This document shows positions 1 to 7,035 of a stretch of DNA of 50,920 nucleotides, in pieces. A model generated the notes under the pieces. It was given only the letters and a program-made list of their open reading frames with translations, searched no databases and was not told where the DNA came from. The stretch comes from JBHFEI01 sp041928815 (GTDB lineage: Bacteria; Pseudomonadota; Alphaproteobacteria; Rhizobiales; Rhizobiaceae), in the NCBI RefSeq assembly GCF_041928815.1, contig NZ_JBHFEI010000021.1, positions 1-50,920 of the forward strand. Direction: 5' to 3'. A program made the translations under genes and the position numbers. The first letter of the stretch is position 1; the number at the start of each line of letters is the position of its first letter.

Positions 1-341
1 CTTCTGGGGCATTCCAACGTCCTCTCTCAGGCTCAATAGCCTACTTCACGGAGGACCACTTTTCAGGGGGAAGACCACCCATCACATCCGGCCGCTACCC
101 TCTGACAGTCGATCAGATGGCGTTAGCCAGCTATAACTCACAACTGGCTTTCGATGCAGAGTTGAGAAACACCACGCATTTGCATGCCAGCGTCGAATTG
201 GACGACACGATGATACCTATCTTGCGAGATCGCATTGCTGGTAAATTGCTGGACACGACGCTTGAAGCCATTGTGGGACGCCGAATCGAGAACTTCCGCC
301 GGTTAGGGCACCCGACCGTTCACTTTGTCTGCTGTCCGTGA
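1..341 (+). CDS. Hypothetical protein, C-terminal part (runs off left edge)
   Basis: A reading frame is open from base 3 to a TGA at 339-341, giving at least 112 residues with no N-terminus in the window. The first in-frame ATG (117) has no ribosome binding site before it, so the gene probably starts outside. I do not recognise the protein. It is soluble-looking, with a charged helical stretch near the end and a final FVCCP. A strong terminator begins one base after the stop, which supports real expression. Base composition is clearly lower in GC than the rest of the window, and it lies on the 3' side of a tRNA gene, both consistent with island DNA. Confidence 0.5.
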   Translation, partial: SGAFQRPLSGSIAYFTEDHFSGGRPPITSGRYPLTVDQMALASYNSQLAFDAELRNTTHLHASVELDDTMIPILRDRIAGKLLDTTLEAIVGRRIENFRRLGHPTVHFVCCP

Positions 342-382
342 TGCCCCCGGTTTTTGGACACGACCGGGGGCATTGCTTTTTC
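342..382 (+). terminator. Rho-independent terminator after the left-edge ORF
   Basis: A perfect 10-bp inverted repeat (TGCCCCCGGT at 342-351, ACCGGGGGCA at 363-372) with an 11-nt loop is followed by TTGCTTTTTC. It starts directly behind the stop codon at 339-341. The opposite strand has no T-run, so it should act mainly on + strand transcription. Confidence 0.8.
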
Positions 383-635
383 AATCCACGATGCAGGCTG
401 TTTCCAAAATCGTGACACGCTCAATGAATGCATCCGCCATCGCGGCGGCGGCTTCATCTATCGTGTCGTCATTCTCTCTGTGCTCCAGCATAAGCTCGGC
501 AAGGCCGGTGCAGATGACGTCGAGGACGATCTTCACGCGGGCGTCAGAGGGTCTGCTGTCACGCTCGAAGAGCTTGTCAGCGGCTCTGCGACCAGAGTGT
601 GCGGCGGCAAGCCGCCAGCGGATAATCACTGTCAT
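381..635 (-). CDS. Small protein of unknown function (84 aa)
   Basis: This minus-strand frame encodes 84 residues. The ATG at 635 is chosen because a good Shine-Dalgarno, GGGAGGT, lies 6 nt upstream; an in-frame ATG at 656 lacks one. The protein is a single soluble domain: a basic N-terminal third, then an acidic, Ala- and Ile-rich helical part containing ELMLEHREND and EAAAAMADAF. I cannot assign a family. The gene converges with the left-edge ORF. Four TCCGG repeats spaced by about one helical turn lie 41-87 bp upstream and may be its control region. Small size and low-GC island context limit certainty that it is expressed. Confidence 0.5.
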   Translation of the reverse strand: MTVIIRWRLAAAHSGRRAADKLFERDSRPSDARVKIVLDVICTGLAELMLEHRENDDTIDEAAAAMADAFIERVTILETACIVD

Positions 636-675
636 GAACGGACCTCCCGCTGGCATGGGAGGATGGAGAATTCAG

Positions 676-722
676 TCCGGGAAATTCCGGGACTATTCCG
701 GCAATGAAAGTGCTCATTCCGG
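676..722. promoter_or_regulatory. Helically phased TCCGG repeats (putative operator or iterons)
   Basis: TCCGG occurs at 676-680, 686-690, 697-701 and 718-722, always on the + strand, at spacings of 10, 11 and 21 bp (one, one and two helical turns). The last three copies extend to ATTCCGG. All lie in the short gap between the small minus-strand gene and the tRNA. The arrangement would place bound protein subunits on one DNA face. No regulator gene is visible in the window. Confidence 0.4.
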
Positions 723-807
723 GATTTTGGTTTCCTTACATTCCACTCCAGGGACTTGCGGCAACTTGGCGAAGAAAGGAAAAAACCAGTCTTTTCAGGT
801 GGTTGAT

Positions 808-884
<77 letters not shown>

Positions 885-936
885 GGCGGTAGTGCGCTGC
901 TTCGACGCGGATGCGTCGTCGTCGCGCGCCTTTGCG

Positions 937-1242
937 TCAATGCGTCCAGGGTTGCTGGCGGTTGAAACGGAAGTTGTCGCTGTAGGAGACGTTCTTGCGT
1001 ACCGGTTCCTTCGGCGCGATCACGCGATAGTCGATGCCGTGCTTTTCCGCATAGCCGATCGCCTGCTCGGCCGTCTCGAAATTCAGTCGCAGCTGCTGGC
1101 GCGTGTCGCTCGACGTCGTGTATCCCATGACCGGATCGATCTTGCGCGCCACGTCCTGGTCAAATTCAAGAACCCAGAGCCCGGTCTTCGCCTTGCCCGA
1201 CTGCATCGCGGTCTTTGCCGGCTTGAAGATTTTTGCTGACAT
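937..1242 (-). CDS. NDUFS4-like complex I accessory subunit
   Basis: This 101-residue protein belongs to the 'ETC complex I subunit conserved region' family, the alphaproteobacterial homologue of mitochondrial NDUFS4. In that family it is a peripheral subunit of NADH:quinone oxidoreductase on the matrix/cytoplasmic side. Recognisable features are the TGLWVLEFDQ and MGYTTSSDT segments, the QLRLNFETAEQAIGYAEKHG helix region, and the Arg- and Trp-containing C-terminus ending QQPWTH. ATG at 1242 is used; upstream in-frame codons extend the frame by 34 residues that do not fit the family. It stands alone, downstream of the ABC permease genes and before tRNA-Arg. The nuo operon is not in the window. 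Confidence 0.9.
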   Translation of the reverse strand: MSAKIFKPAKTAMQSGKAKTGLWVLEFDQDVARKIDPVMGYTTSSDTRQQLRLNFETAEQAIGYAEKHGIDYRVIAPKEPVRKNVSYSDNFRFNRQQPWTH

Positions 1243-1395
1243 ATCCGAACGTACCCGATCCCGTTGTGGCGGCCATGCGTGCGGCCGTGTATCCGGGCCA
1301 TTCCATAGCGCAGAATGCGGCGGAACGGAATGACCATCCGCCACAAAATTCCCGCGCCGGGCCGTTGTTCCGCGTCCGCGTCGCGTTGCCCGTCC

Positions 1396-2226
1396 TCAGC
1401 GCTTCAGGTGCCGCGTCAGGCGGAGTTCGAGCCAGGCCCAGAGATTGCGCAATGCCTCGACGATCAGGAGGTAGAGGAGCGCCGCCCAGATATAGGTCTG
1501 GTAGTCGAAGGTGCGGGAAAAGGCGCGGCGCGTCTCGCCCATCAGGTCGAAGACGGTGACGATGGCGACGATCGCCGATCCCTTGATCATCAGGATGATC
1601 TCGTTGCCATAGGGACGCAACGCCACGATCAGTGCCTGCGGCAGGATCACCTTGAAGAATGCGACGCGCGCCGGAAGCCCGAGCGAGGCAGCACCCTCGC
1701 GCTGGCCGCGCGGCACGCTCGCGATCGCGCCGCGCAGGATTTCGGCCTGATAGGCGGCGGTGTTCAGCGTGAAGGTGAAGAGCGCGCAATACCAGGCCTC
1801 GCGGAAAAACCACCAGAGCCCGACCGCCTGGAGTTCCGGCCGGAACGCGCCGAGCCCGTAATAGACGAGGAAGAGCTGGGTGATCAGCGGCGTGCCGCGA
1901 AAGAAATAGACATAGGTGAACGCCAGCCCGGAAAAGAACCGGTTCGTCGACATGCGGCCGAGCGCGACCGGCACCGAAAGCACGGCCCCGAGAAGGATCG
2001 ACAGCGTCACCAGCGAGAGCGTCACGCCAAGCCCCGAGAGATAGGCCGGTCCGTAGCGCACGAACTTGTCGCTGTCCCACCCGCCGGTGACGGTGAGGAA
2101 GATGCCGACGGCGGCCGCGAGCCAGATGCCGAGCCAGACGGAACCGGCGAAACGGGCGAGCGTGTAGGGGCGGGGGGGCGCGGGCGGAGGGGCCTGCGGC
2201 GGCAGCATCACGGTGACATGGGTCAT
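1396..2226 (-). CDS. Polar amino-acid ABC transporter permease (HisM type)
   Basis: This 276-residue inner-membrane protein is a permease of the polar amino-acid uptake (PAAT) family. It has a proline-rich cytoplasmic N-terminus (residues about 9-19), a first membrane segment at about 26-48, then the BPD_transp_1 domain. The EAA loop that contacts the ATPase reads GQREGAASLGLP...KVILPQAL. FRGTPLITQLFLVYYGLG is typical of the family. Its ATG overlaps the stop of the preceding permease gene (ATGA), so the two are translationally coupled and should form a heterodimer. No ATP-binding gene follows; the next gene is the NDUFS4-like one, 153 bp on. Substrate is inferred only as a polar or basic amino acid. 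Confidence 0.92.
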   Translation of the reverse strand: MTHVTVMLPPQAPPPAPPRPYTLARFAGSVWLGIWLAAAVGIFLTVTGGWDSDKFVRYGPAYLSGLGVTLSLVTLSILLGAVLSVPVALGRMSTNRFFSGLAFTYVYFFRGTPLITQLFLVYYGLGAFRPELQAVGLWWFFREAWYCALFTFTLNTAAYQAEILRGAIASVPRGQREGAASLGLPARVAFFKVILPQALIVALRPYGNEIILMIKGSAIVAIVTVFDLMGETRRAFSRTFDYQTYIWAALLYLLIVEALRNLWAWLELRLTRHLKR

Positions 2227-3005
2227 CGGCTCATCTCCGCGCGCCGGCTCCAGCGTTCAAGCGCGACGATCGCCACCGAGGAGAGCATGGACAGGATCAG
2301 GAACAGCAGGCAGGCGATGCCGAAGAACTGGAAGGCCTCCTTGGTGACGCGCGCGGCAATCCCGGTCTGGCGCAGGATGTCCGGCAGGCCGATGATCGAG
2401 ACGAGGGCGGTGTCCTTCAGCAGCGCCATCCAGAGATTGCCGAGGCCCGGAAGCGCGATGCGCACCAGCTGCGGCAGGATGACCAGCAGCATCGTCCGGC
2501 TGCGGCGCAGGCCGAGCGCGTCGCCCGCCTCGTACTGCCCGTTCGGGATCGCCTTGAACGCCGAGAGCAGAACTTCGGAGCAATAGGCGGAGAAGACGAC
2601 GCCGAGCGCGACCATGCCGGCGACGAACGGGTTCATCTCGAACTGGCCACCGAAGCCTAAGAGATCGAGGACGCGCTGCAGGCCGATCTGCAGCCCGTAA
2701 TAGATGATGAAGAGCGTCAGAAGTTCGGGAAGGCCGCGGAACAGCGTGGTGTAGATGTTCGATGCGAGCCGGAGCGAGCGTTCGTCCGATTGCTTGGCGA
2801 GCGCGATCAGGAAGCCGAGCATGAGGCCGATCGGAAGCGTCGCGACCGCGAGCCCGGCCGTCACCATGAAGCCCGACGCGATCTCGTCGCCCCATCCCTC
2901 GCCGCTGCAGGCAAGCTGCGTGCCTTCACCGAAAAGCGTGAAGATGCCGATCGGCCCGCACAACGGATCGATCCAACTGAAAAGGGCGGCAAGATATCCG
3001 CTCAT
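2223..3005 (-). CDS. Polar amino-acid ABC transporter permease (HisQ type)
   Basis: This 260-residue permease is the partner of the downstream HisM-like gene. A hydrophobic N-terminal region is followed by the BPD_transp_1 domain, with FRGLPELLTLFIIYYGLQ and the EAA-type loop GQYEAGDALGLR...LVILPQLV. The ATG at 3005 is preferred over an in-frame upstream start because the extra 21 residues are hydrophilic and unlike the family. The gene follows the solute-binding protein gene after about 170 bp that contain a strong hairpin, and overlaps the next permease by 4 bp. The unit is expected to transcribe from the binding-protein promoter with reduced read-through. Confidence 0.92.
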   Translation of the reverse strand: MSGYLAALFSWIDPLCGPIGIFTLFGEGTQLACSGEGWGDEIASGFMVTAGLAVATLPIGLMLGFLIALAKQSDERSLRLASNIYTTLFRGLPELLTLFIIYYGLQIGLQRVLDLLGFGGQFEMNPFVAGMVALGVVFSAYCSEVLLSAFKAIPNGQYEAGDALGLRRSRTMLLVILPQLVRIALPGLGNLWMALLKDTALVSIIGLPDILRQTGIAARVTKEAFQFFGIACLLFLILSMLSSVAIVALERWSRRAEMSR

Positions 3006-3066
3006 CGCTTCTGTATCCCCTGTCGTCCGGGTTTTTTCTCCCGGCTCTTTTCTGTGGTGCCCTGCC

Positions 3067-3100
3067 AACGAAAACGGCGGAAGACCTGGTCTTCCGCCGT
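3067..3100 (-). terminator. Intercistronic hairpin / attenuator in ABC operon
   Basis: A perfect 12-bp inverted repeat (3074-3085 and 3089-3100) with a 3-nt loop lies between the binding-protein and permease genes. On the minus strand it is followed by TTTTCGTT. Such hairpins commonly stabilise the mRNA of the abundant binding protein and cut transcription of the permeases; that role is inferred here. Confidence 0.7.
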
Positions 3101-3176
3101 CTCGTCAATGCCGCGTCGATCCGCGCGCCTCGTCTTTCAGGCTTCGTGCCGCCACGCGGATCGCCATCGTCGCGCC

Positions 3177-3959
3177 TCAGCCGCCGTAGACGTCGAAGGC
3201 GAAATACTTCTCGTTGATTTCCTTGTATTTTCCGTTTGCGCGAATCGCATCGATCGCGGCGTTGAACTTTTCGCGCAGCGCATCCTCGCCCTTGCGGATG
3301 GCGATGCCGGCGCCCTCGCCGTTGATGACCGGGTCGATCGGCAGGGTGCCGAGCAGTTTGCAGCAGGCGCCGTCATCGCTCTTCAGCCATTCCGACAGAA
3401 CGACGACGTCGTCGATGACGGCATCGATGCGGCCGTTGGCGACGTCGAGCTTGTATTCGTCGGCGGTCGGATAGAGCTTGAGGTCGGAGTCCTTCATATG
3501 CGCTTCGGCATAGTTCGAATGGGTGGTCGAGGATTGCGCGCCGAGCGTCTTTCCGGCAAGGGCGGCGGCGGTCGCCTCGGTGATGTCGCTGTCCTTCGGC
3601 ACCGCGATCGCAGGCGGCGTGTTGTAATATTTGTGGGTGAAGTCGACCTGTTCCTTGCGTTCCGCCGTGATCGACATCGATGCGACGATGGCGTCGAACT
3701 TCTTGGCGATCAGCGCCGGGATGATGCCGTCCCAGTCCTGCGTCACGAAGGTGCACTCGGCCTTCATTTCCTCGCAGAGCGCCTTGGCGATGTCGATGTC
3801 GAAGCCCGACAGCGTGCCGTCGGCGGCGAGCGCGTTGAAGGGCGGGTAGGCGCCCTCGGTACCGATCACGATCTTCTCGCCCTCGGCCAGTGCGGTGCCG
3901 GCGGTGGCCATCAGCATGACGGCCGATGCCGCGGCGGCGAGACGTTTGGAGATACGCAT
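3177..3959 (-). CDS. Periplasmic amino-acid-binding protein of ABC transporter
   Basis: This 260-residue family 3 solute-binding protein resembles the lysine/arginine/ornithine and histidine binders (ArgT/HisJ). A signal peptide ends at about residue 25 (GTALA, then EGEK). The family signature GFDIDIAKALCEEM follows at about 53-66, then DWDGIIPALIAKKFDAIVASMS and the hinge region ITAERKEQVDFT. Cys pairs near residues 62/69 and in DGACCKLL may form disulfides. A GAGAGG ribosome binding site precedes the ATG at 3959. It heads the transporter operon; two permeases follow, but no ATPase is encoded nearby. Ligand identity cannot be read from sequence alone. Confidence 0.92.
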   Translation of the reverse strand: MRISKRLAAAASAVMLMATAGTALAEGEKIVIGTEGAYPPFNALAADGTLSGFDIDIAKALCEEMKAECTFVTQDWDGIIPALIAKKFDAIVASMSITAERKEQVDFTHKYYNTPPAIAVPKDSDITEATAAALAGKTLGAQSSTTHSNYAEAHMKDSDLKLYPTADEYKLDVANGRIDAVIDDVVVLSEWLKSDDGACCKLLGTLPIDPVINGEGAGIAIRKGEDALREKFNAAIDAIRANGKYKEINEKYFAFDVYGG

Positions 3960-4046
3960 GATTATCCTCTCGGTTTGAAGCGGACGTCGCTTGTTGATCC
4001 TTGTTTCCGTTGCCCCTCGTCCGGCCCGGTGACGTCGCCTGTTTCG

Positions 4047-4076
4047 ATATTCCTACGCTTCCGCGAAAAAAATCAA
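4047..4076 (-). promoter_or_regulatory. Candidate sigma-70-type promoter of the ABC operon
   Basis: On the minus strand TTGATT (4071-4076) and GAATAT (4047-4052) are separated by 18 bp, about 90 bp upstream of the binding-protein ATG. The match is moderate; no transcript evidence. Confidence 0.35.
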
Positions 4077-4162
4077 CTGGGAATCGGTGTGCTGATGGAA
4101 CGATTGCACAGGCCGGGCTTTAACGCGGACCGGCGCATCCGCGTCGCACGGGGACCTAACCT

Positions 4163-4183
4163 CGATGAACGATGCGTTCATCG
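4163..4183. promoter_or_regulatory. 9-3-9 dyad, possible operator in the ABC/ompA divergent region
   Basis: CGATGAACG (4163-4171) and CGTTCATCG (4175-4183) form a perfect inverted repeat with a 3-bp centre. It lies in the 417-bp divergent gap (3960-4376), about 200 bp before each gene. Its size fits a helix-turn-helix dimer; the regulator is unknown. The rest of the gap holds the ABC promoter candidate and the ompA-family ribosome binding site, and no gene that I can support. Confidence 0.35.
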
Positions 4184-4376
4184 CGAGTTAATGACGGGTA
4201 TTTTAGACAATTCGACGATGACAGGCGGCGTGTCGCCCGTTCTCAGGACGAGCGGAAGGGTGCAACCGGTCCGCAGTGTCCGGACGGGACATGAAAATGC
4301 CGGCATGGCGGGCGAGGTGTCCCGACAAGGTGTCGCAGACAACGAGCGGTATATCCCTCGAAGGAGGAAACGGAAG

Positions 4377-6440
4377 ATGACGATCAAATCCAGACTTTTC
4401 GCGACCGTCGCGATACCGGTGTTCACGATCACGTCGATCGTGCCGCCGGCGGCCTACGCCGCCGGCCTCGACCTGCGGTCCGGCGCCTATGAAGTCGCGC
4501 AGGCCGGCGACGAGGAAGAAGAGCTCCTGCGGCGCCAGCAACGCATCGAGGAGCGGCGCAAGCAGCGGGAAGAGCAGCGCGCCCGGCAGGGCGAGGGCGG
4601 CGGCGAGCAGGGCGGTGGCGACGATGCCGCCGAACAGCGCCGCCAGCAGCGCATCGAGGAACGTCGCAAGCAGCGGGAAGAGCAGCGTGCTCGCCAGGGC
4701 GAGGGCAATGCCGAACAGGGCGGTGGTGACGACGCCGCCGAACAGCGCCGCCAGCAGCGCATCGAGGAGCGGCGCAAGCAGCGGGAAGAGCAGCGCGCTC
4801 GCCAGGGCGAGGGCAATGGCGATCAGGGCGGTGGCGACGATGCTGCCGAACAGCGCCGCCAGCAGCGCATCGAGGAACGTCGCAAGCAGCGGGAAGAGCA
4901 GCGTGCTCGCCAGGGCGATGGCAATGCCGAGCAGGGCGGTGGCGACGATGCCGCCGAGCAGCGGCGCCAGCAGCGCATCGAGGAGCGGCGCAAGCAGCGC
5001 GAGGAACAACGTGCTCGCCAGGGCGAGGGCAATGCCGAGCAGGGCGGTGGCGACGATGCCGCCGAACAGCGCCGCCAGCAGCGCATCGAGGAACGTCGCA
5101 AGCAGCGCGAGGCGCAGCAGCAGGGCGAGGATGCCGGCGGCAAGGCCGAGCAGGCCGGCGAAGCGCGCGATCCCGATGCCATCCGCCAGGAGCGCCGCGA
5201 CGCGCGGATCCGCCAGAGGGTTGAGGAACGGCGCAAGCGCCAGGAAGCGCAGGGCAACCGCGTCAACGAGGATGGCGAGGTCGTTCTTCCCGTCAAGAAC
5301 GGCGCGGCGGTGCTCGACAGCGACAAGCGCGCCGACGATCGCGAGATGAGCGCGGAGCGCCGGGCCGAGCGCGAGAGGCGGATCGAGGAGCGTCGCAAGC
5401 GCCTCGATGCGCGCCGCCAGCAGACGCGCGACGTCACGCCCGGTTCGGACGCGGATGCCCAGGGTGTGATCGATGAGGACGGCCGCATCCGCCGCCGCGA
5501 TCCCGTGCGCATCGGCTCGATCATTTCGGAAGAAGGACGCCGCATCGACGGCCGACCGGAATATCGCGAGCCCGACGGCTACCGCATCGACCGTCGCCTG
5601 GACGATGACCGCGAGGTCTTCCGCATCGGGCCGGATATCTGGGTGCGCGGCGACGAGGACCGCCGCCTCGGCCGCGGCGCCGAGGAGACCTATGTCGAGC
5701 GGCTGCCGCGGGGCCGCGTCCGCGAGACGATCATCCGCCCGAACGGCGTGCGCATCATCACCATCCGCAATGCCTATGGCGACGTGGTGCAGCGTTCGCG
5801 CCTGGAGCGCGACGGTCGCGAATACCTGCTCGTCTATTCGCCCGAGGCCGATGCCGGCCGGCCGCCGGCGGTGCGCGAGATCTATGACGACCTGCCGCCG
5901 ATGGAGCTCGAAATCCCCGTCGAGGACTACATCATCGACACGTCGAGCAACCCCGACCGCGACTACTACCAGTTCCTGCGCGAACCTCCGGTCGAGCAGG
6001 TGGAGCGGGTCTATTCGCTCGACGAGGTGAAGTATTCCGCCCGCGTCCGCGACAAGGTCCGCCGTATCGACCTCGATACGATCACCTTTGCCACGGGCAG
6101 CGCGGAAGTGTCGAAGGCGCAGGCCGCGACGCTGCGCAAGCTCTCCGACGCGATCCTGAAGGTGCTCGACAACGACCCGTCCGAGACCTTCCTGATCGAA
6201 GGCCATACGGACGCGGTCGGCAGCGACGAGTCGAACCTGATCCTGTCGGACGAGCGGGCGGAATCGGTCGCCGAGGTGCTGACGGACGTCTATGGCGTGC
6301 CGCCGGAGAACCTGACGACGCAGGGCTATGGCGAGCGTTACCTGAAGGTGAACACGCAAGGTCCCGAGCAGCTCAACCGCCGCGTCACCATCCGCCGCGT
6401 CACCGCGCTCGTGAAGCCGGTGGCGAGCGCCAAGCAGTAA
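4377..6440 (+). CDS. OmpA-family protein with long charged repeat region
   Basis: This 687-residue exported protein has a signal peptide cleaved near residue 28. A charged Arg/Glu/Gln helical region follows (about 46-350), built largely from 36-residue repeats. A middle region rich in Arg-Asp pairs follows (about 350-555). The C-terminus is an OmpA/MotB peptidoglycan-binding domain (about 562-680) with ITFATGSAEV, EGHTDAVG, LSDERAESV and NRRVTI. The start ATG at 4377 has an excellent AAGGAGGA 8 nt upstream; the frame is open far upstream only because of base composition. It is probably anchored to peptidoglycan, with the repeats spanning the periplasm as a coiled coil. A terminator follows at 6465. 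Confidence 0.88.
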   Translation: MTIKSRLFATVAIPVFTITSIVPPAAYAAGLDLRSGAYEVAQAGDEEEELLRRQQRIEERRKQREEQRARQGEGGGEQGGGDDAAEQRRQQRIEERRKQREEQRARQGEGNAEQGGGDDAAEQRRQQRIEERRKQREEQRARQGEGNGDQGGGDDAAEQRRQQRIEERRKQREEQRARQGDGNAEQGGGDDAAEQRRQQRIEERRKQREEQRARQGEGNAEQGGGDDAAEQRRQQRIEERRKQREAQQQGEDAGGKAEQAGEARDPDAIRQERRDARIRQRVEERRKRQEAQGNRVNEDGEVVLPVKNGAAVLDSDKRADDREMSAERRAERERRIEERRKRLDARRQQTRDVTPGSDADAQGVIDEDGRIRRRDPVRIGSIISEEGRRIDGRPEYREPDGYRIDRRLDDDREVFRIGPDIWVRGDEDRRLGRGAEETYVERLPRGRVRETIIRPNGVRIITIRNAYGDVVQRSRLERDGREYLLVYSPEADAGRPPAVREIYDDLPPMELEIPVEDYIIDTSSNPDRDYYQFLREPPVEQVERVYSLDEVKYSARVRDKVRRIDLDTITFATGSAEVSKAQAATLRKLSDAILKVLDNDPSETFLIEGHTDAVGSDESNLILSDERAESVAEVLTDVYGVPPENLTTQGYGERYLKVNTQGPEQLNRRVTIRRVTALVKPVASAKQ
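4521..5114 (+). repeat. In-frame 108-bp tandem repeats in the OmpA-family gene
   Basis: Units begin at about 4521 (degenerate), 4629, 4737, 4845, 4953 and 5061 (last one partial), exactly 108 bp apart. Each encodes 36 residues: a helical arm RRQQRIEERRKQREEQRARQ, then a Gly/Asp-rich linker such as GNAEQGGGDD. Copies differ at only a few bases, so array length could change by slippage or recombination without breaking the frame. Confidence 0.92.
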
Positions 6441-6464
6441 TCCTGCACGCGCATCATCGTAAAG

Positions 6465-6496
6465 AAAGCCGCCGGGTGCCGATCCGGCGGCTTTTT
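6465..6496. terminator. Bidirectional terminator between ompA-family gene and mobB
   Basis: The stem 6465-6475 / 6484-6494 (core GCCGCCGG/CCGGCGGC, extended by AAA/TTT) has an 8-nt loop. It is followed by T residues on the + strand and by TTTCTTTA on the minus strand. It separates the convergent OmpA-family and mobB genes. Confidence 0.85.
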
Positions 6497-6514
6497 CGTG
6501 TCGTCCGAGTCACT

Positions 6515-7033
6515 TTATCGGGTGGGCGTCAGGCCCGTGACCTGTTCGGCGAAATCGGCGAGCGCCTGCGTGTCGTCGAGATCGAAGACCGGCAGTCCGC
6601 CGGCATCCTCGACCGGATGGTCGGTGGCGATGGCGCGGATGAAGGGATCCGTCGGGGCGAGCGGCTCGCGGTTGCGCGCGTCGCGCCGGCGCGCCTCGAT
6701 CTTCGGCACGGGCTCGCGCTTGTAGCCCTCGATCAGCACGAGGTCGCAAGGGGCGAGCCGCGCGAGGATCTCGTCGAAGGCGGGCTCCGCGGCGCCGCGC
6801 AGCTCGTGCATGATGGCGAAGCGCGTGCCGGAGACGATCGCGACCTCGTGCGCCCCCGCCTCCCTGTGGCGGAAACTGTCGGCGCCGACCTTGTCGATGT
6901 CGAAATCGTGATGGGCATGCTTGATCGTCGACACCCGGTAGCCGCGCCGGGTGAGTTCGGCGACGAGCCGCACGGCAAGGCCCGTCTTGCCGGAATTCTT
7001 CCAGCCTGCGATGCCGAGGATCTTCGGCCCCAT
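6515..7033 (-). CDS. mobB: Molybdopterin-guanine dinucleotide biosynthesis protein MobB
   Basis: This 172-residue P-loop GTPase-like adaptor assists MobA in attaching GMP to molybdopterin. The Walker A motif GWKNSGKT is at residues 10-17. It is followed by the family's STIKHAHHDFDIDKVGADSFRH region and the LVLIEGYKREPVPKIE segment. The ATG at 7033 is used because GGGGAGG sits 7 nt upstream; a TTG two codons earlier is too close to it. It starts 2 bp after the mobA stop, so the two are almost certainly co-translated. It is the last gene of a minus-strand group ending at the bidirectional terminator. Confidence 0.95.
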   Translation of the reverse strand: MGPKILGIAGWKNSGKTGLAVRLVAELTRRGYRVSTIKHAHHDFDIDKVGADSFRHREAGAHEVAIVSGTRFAIMHELRGAAEPAFDEILARLAPCDLVLIEGYKREPVPKIEARRRDARNREPLAPTDPFIRAIATDHPVEDAGGLPVFDLDDTQALADFAEQVTGLTPTR

Positions 7034-7035
7034 GG

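Noticed and set aside
28..807. A complete mobile element or prophage
   Set aside because: No integrase, transposase or terminal repeats are in the window; only the tRNA-proximal edge can be seen.
1315..2586. Long + strand frames opposite the permease genes
   Set aside because: They are low-complexity Arg/Glu/Gly shadows with no recognisable domain and lie antisense to certain genes.
4164..4182. LexA (SOS) box in the ABC/ompA-family gap
   Set aside because: Alphaproteobacterial LexA sites are GTTC-N7-GTTC direct repeats; this is an inverted GAAC-N5-GTTC.
2790..4376. N-terminal extension of the OmpA-family gene back to 2790
   Set aside because: The extension overlaps the ABC transporter genes antisense. 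The ATG at 4377 has an excellent ribosome binding site and starts a signal peptide.
4521..5114. Regularly spaced repeats considered as a CRISPR array
   Set aside because: Units are contiguous 108-bp coding repeats in frame with a signal-peptide protein, with no unique spacers and no cas genes.
4203..6359. A 718-codon open frame on the minus strand opposite the OmpA-family gene
   Set aside because: It mirrors the repeat array of the real gene, gives a monotonous Ala/Leu repeat, has no ribosome binding site and crosses the strong ompA-family start region. It is an effect of high GC and repeats.
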